The notes beneath the pieces are model-generated. The model was given only the letters and a program-made list of their open reading frames with translations, was not told where the DNA came from and did not search any database. Shown here one piece after another: positions 1-7,853 of a stretch of 64,000 nt of DNA; positions within the stretch are counted from its first letter, which is position 1; each line of letters begins with the position of its first letter. The DNA comes from an uncultured Eubacteriales bacterium (lineage in GTDB: Bacteria; Bacillota; Clostridia; Peptostreptococcales; Anaerovoracaceae). Location of the stretch: the NCBI GenBank assembly GCA_902773665.1, contig CACYFF010000004.1:1-64000 (forward strand), read 5' to 3'. The translations under genes and the position numbers were made by a program.

Positions 1-23
1 GGGGTAGTCCGGCTGCATAAAAA

Positions 24-70
24 CAGCCAACAACATTGCTGTTGCTGGCTGCGAAAATCTTATGATTTTT
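24..70 (+). terminator. Possible terminator of a gene left of the window
   Basis: An 11-bp stem with one mismatch (CAGCCAACAAC at 24-34, GTTGCTGGCTG at 41-51) is followed by a second small stem (AAAATC 54-59, GATTTT 64-69) that ends in a T run. It could end transcription of an upstream gene that is not in the window. There is no proof of direction. Confidence 0.4.
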
Positions 71-106
71 CACTGTCCACTTGACGGGTAGCAGTTCAAA
101 GATCCT

Positions 107-285
107 CTAAGCGGTTTGTTGCAACCGGCGTTTCGCTTAGGAAAAACTAAGCCATCCGCCAGTTACAGTCCGTTGCTTAGGGGAAATATGACGAATACTA
201 GCGATCGCCCCTAAGCCGAGAGGCAAAAACGCAGGGTCGCTATACGGATTCCTAAGCCAACTCGCATTCTACAGGTTTCGCTTAG
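107..285. repeat. Array of 34-bp modules bounded by CTAAGC and GCTTAG
   Basis: The hexamer CTAAGC or its complement GCTTAG occurs seven times, at 107, 135, 147, 175, 211, 252 and 280. Three pairs (107/135, 147/175, 252/280) are spaced by exactly 28 bp, so each forms a 34-bp module with inverted ends. The copy at 211 has a decayed partner (GCTATA at 239). The inner 22 bp differ between modules. GCTTAGGGG at 175 and CCCCTAAGC at 208 also form a perfect 9-bp inverted repeat across two modules. The array lies just upstream of the metallo-hydrolase gene. Its function is unknown; it could be an operator array or a set of recombination sites. Confidence 0.75.
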
Positions 286-412
286 GCGGAAGAGAAAGCC
301 TGTCGTAGCGCAGCGCTCTTTGCGCGTCGCCTCTCAAACAACTGTTGAGCAGATCGGCCGCCTATCTTGCGCCCCGCTATGTTATACTATAAATTGGGTA
401 AGGAGGTGCACT

Positions 413-1297
413 ATGTACGAACTGGTTATGCTGACGGAACGATCCGGCTACATCGAATGCCCTGCCAAAATGGGCGTCTTTTTATGTGACCCCTCCAGCG
501 CCGTCCTGATCGACGCCGGCAGCGACAAGGATGCGGGCAAGAAAGCCTTAAAAGCCTTGGATTCCAAGGGTTGGACGCTCAAGGCGGTCATCAATACTCA
601 CCTGCACGCAGACCACATCGGCGGCAACAAGCTCGTCGCAAACCGTACCGGCGCACCCATCTACGGCCCCTCCATCGCAGCGGCTGTCGCGGGTCATCCC
701 ATCCTGGAGCCCACGGTGCTGTACGGCGGCTATCCGCCCAAGCAGCTGCGCAACAAATTCCTGATGGCGGAGCCCTCGGCGGTAAAGCCCATCGAAGAAG
801 CGGATCTTGCGGCCCTCGGCGGTCTAGAAGTGCTGCAGCTGCCGGGTCACTCCATGGACATGATCGGCATCCGCACCCCGGACAACGTCGTGTTCCTGGC
901 GGACTGTGTGTTCTCGGAGGAGACGACCCAGAAATACCATGTGAACTTCCAGTACGATATCGCCCAGGCGCTGGCAACGCTGGACTACCTGGAGACTCTG
1001 GAAGCAGACTGGTTTGTGCCGGCTCACGCGGCGCCCTGCAAGGACATAAAGCCTCTGGCGCAGGCCAACCGGGCCAAGATGCTGGAAGTTGCGGACCTGC
1101 TGCTGCAGCTCTGCGAAGACGGCAAGGGCTTCGAGGACATTCTGGCGGGCGTCTTTACCCATTATGGTCTGGAAATGAACATCGGTCAGCATGCGCTGGT
1201 CGGATCGACCGTGCGGTCGTACCTGTCCTGGCTCGCGGACACCGGCCGGATCTCCCTGGAGATCGCAGACAACCGCCTGCTTTTCAAAGCGTTATAA
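413..1297 (+). CDS. MBL-fold metallo-hydrolase
   Basis: A 294-aa soluble protein of the metallo-beta-lactamase superfamily. The metal-binding motif HLHADH sits near residue 62, a second His is found in LPGHSMD, the bridging Asp in FLADCVF and a further His in VPAHAAP, so all expected zinc ligands are present. The family hydrolyses thioesters, lactones or phosphodiesters; the substrate here is unknown. An open frame runs up to 320, but the ATG at 413 is chosen because AAGGAGGTG precedes it with good spacing and a TATACT box lies at 383-388. The Na/Pi symporter gene follows after 48 bp, so the two may be co-transcribed. Confidence 0.85.
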   Translation: MYELVMLTERSGYIECPAKMGVFLCDPSSAVLIDAGSDKDAGKKALKALDSKGWTLKAVINTHLHADHIGGNKLVANRTGAPIYGPSIAAAVAGHPILEPTVLYGGYPPKQLRNKFLMAEPSAVKPIEEADLAALGGLEVLQLPGHSMDMIGIRTPDNVVFLADCVFSEETTQKYHVNFQYDIAQALATLDYLETLEADWFVPAHAAPCKDIKPLAQANRAKMLEVADLLLQLCEDGKGFEDILAGVFTHYGLEMNIGQHALVGSTVRSYLSWLADTGRISLEIADNRLLFKAL

Positions 1298-1310
1298 GAA
1301 CTAAAGAGAA

Positions 1311-1320
1311 CCGTCCCCAA
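1311..1320 (-). repeat. Short GGGGACGGTT dispersed motif
   Basis: AACCGTCCCC lies in the gap before the symporter gene. The same decamer occurs in direct form at 4354-4363, and a shorter version (GGACGGTT) near 39,411. It belongs to the family of small intergenic repeats seen in this window. Confidence 0.4.
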
Positions 1321-1345
1321 CAGTTCAACCTACAGAAAGGAAACA

Positions 1346-3007
1346 ATGGAACAAGCATATAACGTATTTCTCCTTTTGGGAGGCATCGGACTTTTCTTAT
1401 TCGGCATCAATTACATGGGCAAGGGCCTGGAGCAGGCCGCAGGCGACAACCTGCGCGTCTGGCTGGAAAGGCTGACGACCAGCCCCCTCAAAGCTGTCCT
1501 GGTAGGCGCGCTGGCGACGGCGGCCATCCAGAGCTCCGGCGCTACGATGGTCATGGCCGTGGGCTTCGTAAACGCCCAGATGATGACCCTCTCGCAAGCC
1601 CTGTACATCATGCTCGGCGCGTCCATCGGTACCACCATCACAGCGCAGATCATCGCGCTGGATATCGATCCCTGGGCTCCGCTCATCCTGTTCATCGGCA
1701 TCCTGCTCACCCAGTTCATCAAGAACCGCACGGCGAAAAAGGCCGGCGCCATCGTGCTGGGCTTCGGCATCCTGTTCGTGGGCATCAACCTGATGGGTGA
1801 CGCCGTCAAGGCCATGGAGCTGGGCGGCATGGTGGCGGGCTTCCTGCACAACGTGCACAACCCCGTGCTGTCGCTGCTCTTCGGCGCGGTCTTTACGCTG
1901 GTCATCCAGAGTTCGTCCGCGGCCGTCGGTATCCTGCAGGTCATCGTGGCCAGCAGCCTGGGCGCATCGATGGGCCTGGAGGAAGTGGTCTATATGATCA
2001 TGGGCATGAATGTGGGCGCGGTGGCGCCCCTCGTGCTGTCGGCTCTGTCCGGCAACCGCTTAAGCAAGCGGGCGGCGGCATCTCAGACGGCCATCAAGCT
2101 GCTGAGCGCCATCTCCTTTAGCATCCTCATGCTCATCTTCCCGGCGATCATCGCCTTCGTCAAGAATCTGTCCCCCAACGACGTAAGCCGTCAGGTGGCG
2201 AATTTCCACACGATCTACAACTCCGTGAGCGCCGTGCTGATGTTCCCCCTCATCAAACCCGTGGCGAAGCTGGCGGAAAAGCTCATGCCCGATTCCGCGG
2301 AGGACGAGTTCTATTCCCGCAAGCTGCTCTACTGCAGCAACGACGTCTCCAAGAGCCCTGCCATCATGATCACCCAGGCGCACAAGGAGATCATGCGCTT
2401 CGCGGACATCTGCCGCGCCAACCTGCACACTGCGCTGGAGAGCTTCTTTGACCGCGACGAGGACAAGGCGGAAGCCGTCATCGAACGCGAAAAGACCATC
2501 AACTTCCTCAACCACGAGATCAACTCCTATCTCGTGAGCCTGTACGGCAAAGGCCTGCACGAAAGCGACGTGAGCCGCGTCTCCACCATGCTGAGCGTGG
2601 CATCCGACCTGGAGCGCATCGGCGACCTGGCGGAGAACATCGCAGAATATACCCAGATCGCAGCCAGCAACAAGGCGAAGTTCTCGCCTGCCGCCCTGGA
2701 CGACCTGGGCGAGATGGCAGAGAAAGTCGAATACATGGTGGACCTGTCCATGAAGTGCTACGACAAGGAAGGCCGGGAGCTGCTGGCGGAAGCCAGAGCG
2801 GTCGAGGAGCAGGTGGACGCCATGCAGGAAGAGAAGACCGAAAACCACATCGAACGCCTGAAGGCCGAGATCTGCGATCCCAGAGGAGGCGTCGTCTACA
2901 CCGACATGGTGAGCGACCTGGAGCGTATCTCCGACCACGCCACAAATATTGCGGAAGGCATCCTGGGGATCAACGCCTCCATCGAAGAATTAGCGGTGGA
3001 AGTGTAA
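1346..3007 (+). CDS. Na/Pi cotransporter family protein with PhoU-like tail
   Basis: A 553-aa integral membrane protein. The N-terminal ~320 residues hold about eight hydrophobic segments and the two QSS-containing inverted repeats typical of type II Na-dependent phosphate symporters (AIQSSGATMV near residue 61 and VIQSSSAAVG near 186). The remaining ~200 residues are helical and acidic, and resemble two PhoU repeats (motifs ASDLERIGDLAENI and VSDLERISDHATNI). The family imports phosphate with sodium, and the PhoU-like tail is thought to gate or sense it. AGAAAGG precedes the ATG. The length is normal for NptA/YjbB-type proteins. Confidence 0.9.
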   Translation: MEQAYNVFLLLGGIGLFLFGINYMGKGLEQAAGDNLRVWLERLTTSPLKAVLVGALATAAIQSSGATMVMAVGFVNAQMMTLSQALYIMLGASIGTTITAQIIALDIDPWAPLILFIGILLTQFIKNRTAKKAGAIVLGFGILFVGINLMGDAVKAMELGGMVAGFLHNVHNPVLSLLFGAVFTLVIQSSSAAVGILQVIVASSLGASMGLEEVVYMIMGMNVGAVAPLVLSALSGNRLSKRAAASQTAIKLLSAISFSILMLIFPAIIAFVKNLSPNDVSRQVANFHTIYNSVSAVLMFPLIKPVAKLAEKLMPDSAEDEFYSRKLLYCSNDVSKSPAIMITQAHKEIMRFADICRANLHTALESFFDRDEDKAEAVIEREKTINFLNHEINSYLVSLYGKGLHESDVSRVSTMLSVASDLERIGDLAENIAEYTQIAASNKAKFSPAALDDLGEMAEKVEYMVDLSMKCYDKEGRELLAEARAVEEQVDAMQEEKTENHIERLKAEICDPRGGVVYTDMVSDLERISDHATNIAEGILGINASIEELAVEV

Positions 3008-3044
3008 GATTTTAGGATAAAATAAGGGCCTCTTGGGAATTGCA

Positions 3045-3073
3045 TTGACCCTCAAAAGGGGATAAACTATAAG
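3045..3073 (+). promoter_or_regulatory. SigA-type promoter of megL
   Basis: TTGACC (3045-3050) and TATAAG (3068-3073) are separated by 17 bp. The leader to the start codon is only about 45 nt, too short for a SAM riboswitch, and AAGGAGG precedes the ATG. Confidence 0.65.
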
Positions 3074-3124
3074 AAGGTAAATATGCGGCTTTAAGCCGCC
3101 GGTTATATTGCTAAGGAGGTAATC

Positions 3125-4348
3125 ATGAGCAATTTAGACTACACCAAGACCGGTTTCTGTACTGCTGCAGTCCATGCGGGCTACATCAGAGACAAGGAAT
3201 GGGGCGCAGAAGCAACGCCGATCTATCAGACCTCGACCTATACCTTTGAGACCCTGGAAGAAGGCGGCGGCGTTTTCAGCGGCACCGTTCCCAAGTATCC
3301 GTATGCAAGAACCGCTAACCCGACCGTAGCCACTTTCGAGAGAAAGATGTGCGCTCTGGAGCACGCAAATGCTGCTGTTGCTACCGGTTCCGGCATGGGC
3401 GCTGTCAGCTCCGCTCTGCTGGGCGTTCTGCAGGCCGGCGATCATATCGTCTGCTCCGATACCGTTTACGGCTGCACCGACGTCGTCATGAGAAGCATCC
3501 TGCCCAGCCTCGGCTTTGAGACCACTCTGGTCGACACCAGCGATCCCGAAGCAGTCAAGGCTGCCATGAAGCCCAACACCAAGATCCTGTATTTCGAAGT
3601 TGCGGCAAACCCGACCATGAGAGTCACCGACATCGCTGAAATGGTCAAGATCGGCCACGAAGGCGGCGCGAAGGTCATCGTAGACAACACCTTCACTCCT
3701 CCTCCAGTATGCACCCCGCTCGACTTCGGCGTAGATATCGTTCTGCACTCCGTCACCAAGTACCTGAACGGTCACGGCGACGTTATCGCGGGTGTTATCT
3801 GCTCCAAGGATGAGGAACTCATCCACACCATCAAGTCCAGAGCAGTCGGCAAGATGACCGGTTCCTCCATGGCTCCGATGATGGCTTACCTGATCGTCCG
3901 CGGCCTGAAGACCCTCGGTCTGAGAATGAAGGCCCACGGCGAGAACGCTACCAAGATGGCAGCATGGCTCGAAAAGCAGCCCTACATCAAGGCAGTCTAT
4001 CATCCGTCCCTGCCCTCCAACGGCAGAAACTACGAAGTTGCCAAGAAGCAGTTCCACGAAGGCTATACCACCGGTATGATCACCTTCGAATGCGCAGCCT
4101 ACAAGGGCATGAGCGAATTTGAAACTGCCAAGAAGCTGCTGAACGCGCTGCAGATCCCCGGCATCGGCGTCTCCCTGGGCGGCACCGACTCCCTCATCCA
4201 GCACCCGGCCAGCATGACCCACGCCAACGTTACGCCGGAAGGCCGCAAGGAAGCCGGCATCACCGATGGTATGGTCCGCTTCTCCGTCGGTATCGAAGAC
4301 ATCGAAGACCTGATCGCAGACTTCGAGCAGTCCGCTGCTAAGCTGTAA
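3125..4348 (+). CDS. megL: L-methionine gamma-lyase (PLP enzyme)
   Basis: A 407-aa Cys/Met-metabolism PLP enzyme that cleaves methionine to methanethiol, ammonia and 2-oxobutyrate in the cytosol. The active-site pattern matches methionine gamma-lyase: Tyr60 and Arg62 (YARTANPTV), Tyr115 and Cys117 (DTVYGCTD), Asp187 (VDNTF) and the PLP lysine Lys212 (SVTKYLNGHGD). The Cys after YG is what separates this enzyme from cystathionine gamma-lyases and synthases, although substrate choice cannot be proven from sequence. It is transcribed alone from its own promoter with a strong ribosome site. The 2-oxobutyrate formed is a substrate for the 2-oxoacid:ferredoxin oxidoreductases elsewhere in the window. 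Confidence 0.88.
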   Translation: MSNLDYTKTGFCTAAVHAGYIRDKEWGAEATPIYQTSTYTFETLEEGGGVFSGTVPKYPYARTANPTVATFERKMCALEHANAAVATGSGMGAVSSALLGVLQAGDHIVCSDTVYGCTDVVMRSILPSLGFETTLVDTSDPEAVKAAMKPNTKILYFEVAANPTMRVTDIAEMVKIGHEGGAKVIVDNTFTPPPVCTPLDFGVDIVLHSVTKYLNGHGDVIAGVICSKDEELIHTIKSRAVGKMTGSSMAPMMAYLIVRGLKTLGLRMKAHGENATKMAAWLEKQPYIKAVYHPSLPSNGRNYEVAKKQFHEGYTTGMITFECAAYKGMSEFETAKKLLNALQIPGIGVSLGGTDSLIQHPASMTHANVTPEGRKEAGITDGMVRFSVGIEDIEDLIADFEQSAAKL

Positions 4349-4353
4349 AGCAC

Positions 4354-4372
4354 GGGGACGGTTTTAGTCCCA
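4354..4372 (+). repeat. GGGGACGGTT motif with small stem
   Basis: GGGGACGGTT is followed by TTAGTCCC, giving a small GGGAC/GTCCC stem between megL and the stalk-domain gene. It matches the motif at 1311 in inverted form and may add weak termination. Confidence 0.4.
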
Positions 4373-4387
4373 CGAAAGGAATTGTAA

Positions 4388-5293
4388 ATGAAACGCACTC
4401 TTCGGATTGCGTTGACCCTCGCATTGGCACTGGCGGTCTCGACTGCCAGCGCCTTTGCATCTGTGGTGGACGCGAGCTTCAACAAGATCAATATCGAGGT
4501 AAACGGCGTTCAGACGGCGGTGGAAGGAGAAAGCTTCGTGCGCACGACGGGCGACGTGCCCTACAGCATCCTGTATAAGGGCACGACCTACCTGCCTCTG
4601 GCCAAGGTCTGCGAATTCGTGGGCAAAGCGGTGCGCTGGGACGGCAATACCCGCACGATCTACATCTCCAACCCGGAGACCCCCATGGAAGCGCCGGCTG
4701 CCAGCACGGCAGAACCTGCTGCGTTCCAGGACGTCTCCATCGACTGCGTGTTCGACAGCCTGACGATCGTTGTGAGCGGTCAGACCTTTGCCCGCCCCGG
4801 CGACTCCTACGACCGCGGCGGCGGACTTTCCGTGCCCTACAGCCTGCTGTACCGCGGCACGACCTACCTGCCTCTGGCGGCGGTCTGCCAGCTTGTCGGC
4901 AAGAACGTTTCCTGGGACGGCGGTACCTATACGGCGTATGTGCTCGACCGGCCCGCGCTTCCGGTCTATGCCGGTACGGACGTACCCGACTTCGGAAAGC
5001 TCTGCGGTCTGGGCAAGGCGGAGGAGAGCGGCGAAGACGACCTGATGGTCTACAACTATTACAATTATACCGGAACGCCCAAAGAGGGATCCGAAGCAAG
5101 CGATCTGCAGCTGTATACGGCTTATCTGTTCGATGCGGGGTTCACTTTCAGCAAGGAAGACAGCAAGCAGCTGATCGGCCGGGAAGACACCACGCTGTAC
5201 GCCTACCGGAACGAGGCCACCGGACGCGTTGTCGTCCTGGGTCTGGTCCAGGTGCCCGGCCTGTCCGAAGCGGTCATCAGCTATACAAAATAA
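4388..5293 (+). CDS. Secreted protein with two copper-amine-oxidase-type stalk domains
   Basis: A 301-aa exported protein of unknown role. Residues 1-24 form a clean signal peptide (basic start, hydrophobic core, ASA-FA cleavage region). Two repeats follow, each ending in an R/K-GTTYLPLA motif with an FVGK/LVGK-x-V-x-WDG core (about residues 30-97 and 118-200). This is the 'copper amine oxidase N-terminal / stalk' fold common in Clostridia surface proteins, which has no enzyme activity. The last ~100 residues are unrecognised. AAAGGAATT precedes the ATG. The gene is followed after 10 bp by a GNAT gene. Confidence 0.8.
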   Translation: MKRTLRIALTLALALAVSTASAFASVVDASFNKINIEVNGVQTAVEGESFVRTTGDVPYSILYKGTTYLPLAKVCEFVGKAVRWDGNTRTIYISNPETPMEAPAASTAEPAAFQDVSIDCVFDSLTIVVSGQTFARPGDSYDRGGGLSVPYSLLYRGTTYLPLAAVCQLVGKNVSWDGGTYTAYVLDRPALPVYAGTDVPDFGKLCGLGKAEESGEDDLMVYNYYNYTGTPKEGSEASDLQLYTAYLFDAGFTFSKEDSKQLIGREDTTLYAYRNEATGRVVVLGLVQVPGLSEAVISYTK

Positions 5294-5303
5294 GGAGACA
5301 CAC

Positions 5304-5855
5304 ATGCAATACGTACTCGCAACCATGGAAGATCTGCCCGCGATCCGCAAATTGCTGGCCAGATATCACAAAGACACCATCAAGCCCGAGGATATGCCCG
5401 GCGGCTTCGTCACGACCAAGCTGTCCGACGAGCAGTTCCAGGATCTGATCGAGGTCCAAAAGGGCGTGACCCTGGCAAAGGACGAAAACGGCGAAGTCAA
5501 GGCCTTCGCGCTGCACGCGCCCTGGTCCTACTGGAAGCAGGTGCCCATCATGCAGCGCATGACGGAAGTCCTGCCGGATATGCCCTTCGAAGGCATGCAT
5601 CTGGACGAGACCAACACCTATCAGTACGGCCCCGTCTGCGTGGACGTGTCCGTCCGCGGCACCGGTGTGTTCGAGGAGATCTTCAAGGAAGCGCTCAAAC
5701 TCTACGAGGACCGCTATCCTGTCATGGTCACCTTCATCAACCAGATCAACCCCAGAAGCTATGCGGCGCACACCCGCAAGGCCCACATGACCGAGATCGG
5801 CAAGTTCGACTTCAACGATAACCATTACTGGATGATGGCCATCCGCACGAAATGA
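5304..5855 (+). CDS. GNAT family N-acetyltransferase
   Basis: A 183-aa protein that begins with the beta1-alpha1 pattern of GNAT enzymes (YVLATMEDLPAIRKLLARYH) and has a likely acetyl-CoA-binding region around VSVRGTGVFEEIFKEALKLY, where the usual R/Q-x-x-G-x-G/A loop is recognisable. The target molecule is unknown. The start at 5304 is preceded by AAGGAG; an in-frame extension to 5229 would overlap the upstream gene and lacks a ribosome site. Its stop overlaps the next start (ATGA), so it is translationally coupled to the flavodoxin-ferredoxin gene. Confidence 0.75.
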   Translation: MQYVLATMEDLPAIRKLLARYHKDTIKPEDMPGGFVTTKLSDEQFQDLIEVQKGVTLAKDENGEVKAFALHAPWSYWKQVPIMQRMTEVLPDMPFEGMHLDETNTYQYGPVCVDVSVRGTGVFEEIFKEALKLYEDRYPVMVTFINQINPRSYAAHTRKAHMTEIGKFDFNDNHYWMMAIRTK

Positions 5856-6703
5856 ACGCGTTATATTTCAGCCCCACCGGAAACACTCGCAAAGTCGTAA
5901 AGGCTTTTGCGAAGGGCTACGGCGGCGGGCTTACGGAAACTGATATCACGCTGCCGGAGGCGCGCAAGGACCAGACAAATCCGTTTCTGGTGCGGACCGG
6001 CGGCGCCATGCCGGAGCCGCTGGATGACCCCTCCAGCACCTTCTCCCGGCTGACCGTCCTGGCAGGTCCTGTCTACGGCGGCCGCAGTTTTAAGATGCTC
6101 ACGAACGCGATCGCCAAGGTGGACGGAAACGGCCGCCCAGCGGTGCTGATCTGCACCTACGGCGGCCGGCATTACGACATGGCCCTGGCGGATCTGTACG
6201 AGGCGGCGGTGAAGGCCGGCTTTACGGTGGTCGCCTGCGGCGCCTTTGTCGGCGAGCACAGCTTCTCGAAGAAGATCCAGACCGGAAGGCCGGACGGAGA
6301 CGACCTGCAGAAAGCGCAGGAGTTCGGCGCAGAGGTGCGCCGGCGCCTGGCTGCGGGTACGATGATGCCCATGAAGGCGGAGGAGATCCCGCAAAGGGAC
6401 GTGGATCTGGATGCCATCGGCATGCACCGGGAGAGGCTTGGACGGCTCACGCCGAACCGGCCGGCGCCCCTGCCGCACTGCTTGCACTGCGGCGCCTGCG
6501 CCATGGTGTGCCCTCTGGGGCTCATCAACGTCAACGACAGCGACGACATTAAGCCGGGCTGCCTCAAATGCAACACCTGCGTTAAGACCTGTCCGGTGGG
6601 CGCCATGCAGTTTGCCCAGGAGGATTTTATCGCCGTGGCGAAGAACTGCGAGGAGACGTTCGGAAAAGAGACCCGCGAGCCGGAAGTCTGGTTCGCGCGC
6701 TAG
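5852..6703 (+). CDS. EFR1-type flavodoxin/ferredoxin fusion protein
   Basis: A 283-aa two-domain electron-transfer protein. Residues 1-150 are flavodoxin-like with the FMN phosphate loop SPTGNTRK at the N terminus and AGPVYGG around residue 71. Residues 205-255 hold two [4Fe-4S] motifs (CLHCGACAMVCP and CLKCNTCVKTCP). This layout is the EFR1 family common in gut anaerobes; the redox partners are not known. The gene starts inside the stop codon of the GNAT gene, so the two form an operon that probably starts with the stalk protein at 4388. Confidence 0.88.
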   Translation: MNALYFSPTGNTRKVVKAFAKGYGGGLTETDITLPEARKDQTNPFLVRTGGAMPEPLDDPSSTFSRLTVLAGPVYGGRSFKMLTNAIAKVDGNGRPAVLICTYGGRHYDMALADLYEAAVKAGFTVVACGAFVGEHSFSKKIQTGRPDGDDLQKAQEFGAEVRRRLAAGTMMPMKAEEIPQRDVDLDAIGMHRERLGRLTPNRPAPLPHCLHCGACAMVCPLGLINVNDSDDIKPGCLKCNTCVKTCPVGAMQFAQEDFIAVAKNCEETFGKETREPEVWFAR

Positions 6704-6736
6704 GCGGGACGCCGGATCGTCCGGAAAGGAGTCTGT

Positions 6737-7459
6737 ATGCCTTTTGGCCAGATCACAATGCAATATTTTACGTTGGCACAGAACCTGGACTTTTTGCTGC
6801 GTCTTCTCGTCGCATGCGCCTGCGGCGCTGCCATTGGCTACGAGCGCAGCCGCCGCTTTAAGGAAGCTGGCATCCGCACCCACGTGATCGTCTGCTGTGC
6901 GGCGTCCCTCATCATGATCGTGTCCAAATACGGATTTGTGGATCTGGGGACATCGGCGAGCGGCTTTTTCCCCGGCACCCGGGGCGCTGACCCCGCCAGG
7001 ATCGCCGCTGCGGTCGTAAGTGGCATCGGTTTTTTAGGCGCTGGCGCGATCTTCCGCAACAAGAACGTCGTAAAGGGGCTCACCACGGCAGCCGGACTTT
7101 GGGCTACGGCGGGCATCGGCCTCGCGGTCGGTTCCGGCATGTATTGGCTGGGCATCGTTGCCGCGGCGATCATCTGCATCATGCAGTATCTGATGCACCA
7201 TTTTACCGTGGGCTCCGACGCGTTCCAGAACAGCATTCTGGAGTTCGACGTGGACAGCGAAGTGGATTTCCAGCCGCTGCTGAGCGGATTTGTGGAAAGC
7301 CTGGATGGGCAGATCTCCAGCTACAGCTATGCGGTCAACGGCAGCACCACCCACTACAGCGTTACGTTAAAATCTAAAAAGCCGATCACCATGGAACTGA
7401 TGAACGGCTTTTCCAAACAGCACGCGGGGATCCGCGGTGCTAGCGCCAGTAAGATGTGA
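6737..7459 (+). CDS. MgtC/SapB family membrane protein
   Basis: A 240-aa membrane protein. The first ~150 residues carry five hydrophobic segments and the MgtC signature (GYERSRRFKEAGIRTH with its conserved Arg and the following VCCAASLIM, then GIGFLGAGAIF and GLTTAAGLWATA). The last ~80 residues form a soluble ACT-like tail. MgtC proteins are linked to Mg2+ limitation and to control of the F-type ATPase in pathogens; the role in a free-living anaerobe is open. AAAGGAG precedes the start. The 3' end overlaps the convergent gene at 7440 by 20 bp. Confidence 0.88.
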   Translation: MPFGQITMQYFTLAQNLDFLLRLLVACACGAAIGYERSRRFKEAGIRTHVIVCCAASLIMIVSKYGFVDLGTSASGFFPGTRGADPARIAAAVVSGIGFLGAGAIFRNKNVVKGLTTAAGLWATAGIGLAVGSGMYWLGIVAAAIICIMQYLMHHFTVGSDAFQNSILEFDVDSEVDFQPLLSGFVESLDGQISSYSYAVNGSTTHYSVTLKSKKPITMELMNGFSKQHAGIRGASASKM

Positions 7460-7853
7460 TGGCCAGGGCGAGCAGGGACAGCGCGGCCAGCACCGCCGAT
7501 GCGGTCCAGTAGACGGCTCCCAGGGAGCTGGATGTTCCGTAGATGTCCAAAACGCCCCGGAACAGGAATCCTACCGTAAGCGTGGCGACAGCTGCGTGCC
7601 AGAATTTACAGACAAGGGCGGGGACCGTGCTCCCCGTCTTTTTTAGTGCCCTGTCAAGCAGCAGGAAGGGGAGCGCGCCCATCAGCAGCGGCACCGCGAA
7701 GGCGAAGATCATAAAGGGCGAGTAGACGCCGAAGCTGAAGTGCTCGTAGATCGCGCTGAAGACCGCTACGTTGACCGCGGCAAGAACGTAGAGCCTTGCG
7801 GCATCAAAACAGTTGAAATATGTGCGTCTATCGCTAATAACCGATGTAAACAA
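7440..7853 (-). CDS. Small membrane protein of unknown function
   Basis: Up to 137 aa with four strong hydrophobic segments (starting with YVLAAVNVAVFSAIY and ending with AVLAALSLLALAITSYW). No family is recognised. The longest frame starts at a TTG at 7853, inside the 3' end of the upstream glycosidase gene (20-bp overlap on the same strand), which suggests translational coupling. No clear ribosome site is visible, so the start is uncertain. The gene converges with the MgtC gene and overlaps it by 20 bp, with no terminator between them. Confidence 0.55.
   Translation of the reverse strand: MFTSVISDRRTYFNCFDAARLYVLAAVNVAVFSAIYEHFSFGVYSPFMIFAFAVPLLMGALPFLLLDRALKKTGSTVPALVCKFWHAAVATLTVGFLFRGVLDIYGTSSSLGAVYWTASAVLAALSLLALAITSYWR

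Noticed and set aside
107..285. The left-edge array as integron attC sites or a CRISPR
   Set aside because: The ends are CTAAGC/GCTTAG rather than the RYYYAAC/GTTRRRY core of attC, the units carry no gene cassettes, and the repeated part is only 6-7 bp, far shorter than CRISPR repeats.
320..412. Longer N terminus for the first metallo-hydrolase
   Set aside because: The extension is not hydrophobic or family-like and contains the -10 box and ribosome site used for the ATG at 413.
3074..3124. A SAM riboswitch before methionine gamma-lyase
   Set aside because: The leader is about 50 nt, without the four-way junction elements; a degradative enzyme would also not be expected under that control.
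7034..7354. Antisense frames within the MgtC-like gene
   Set aside because: Shadow frames of a well-conserved gene without any motif.
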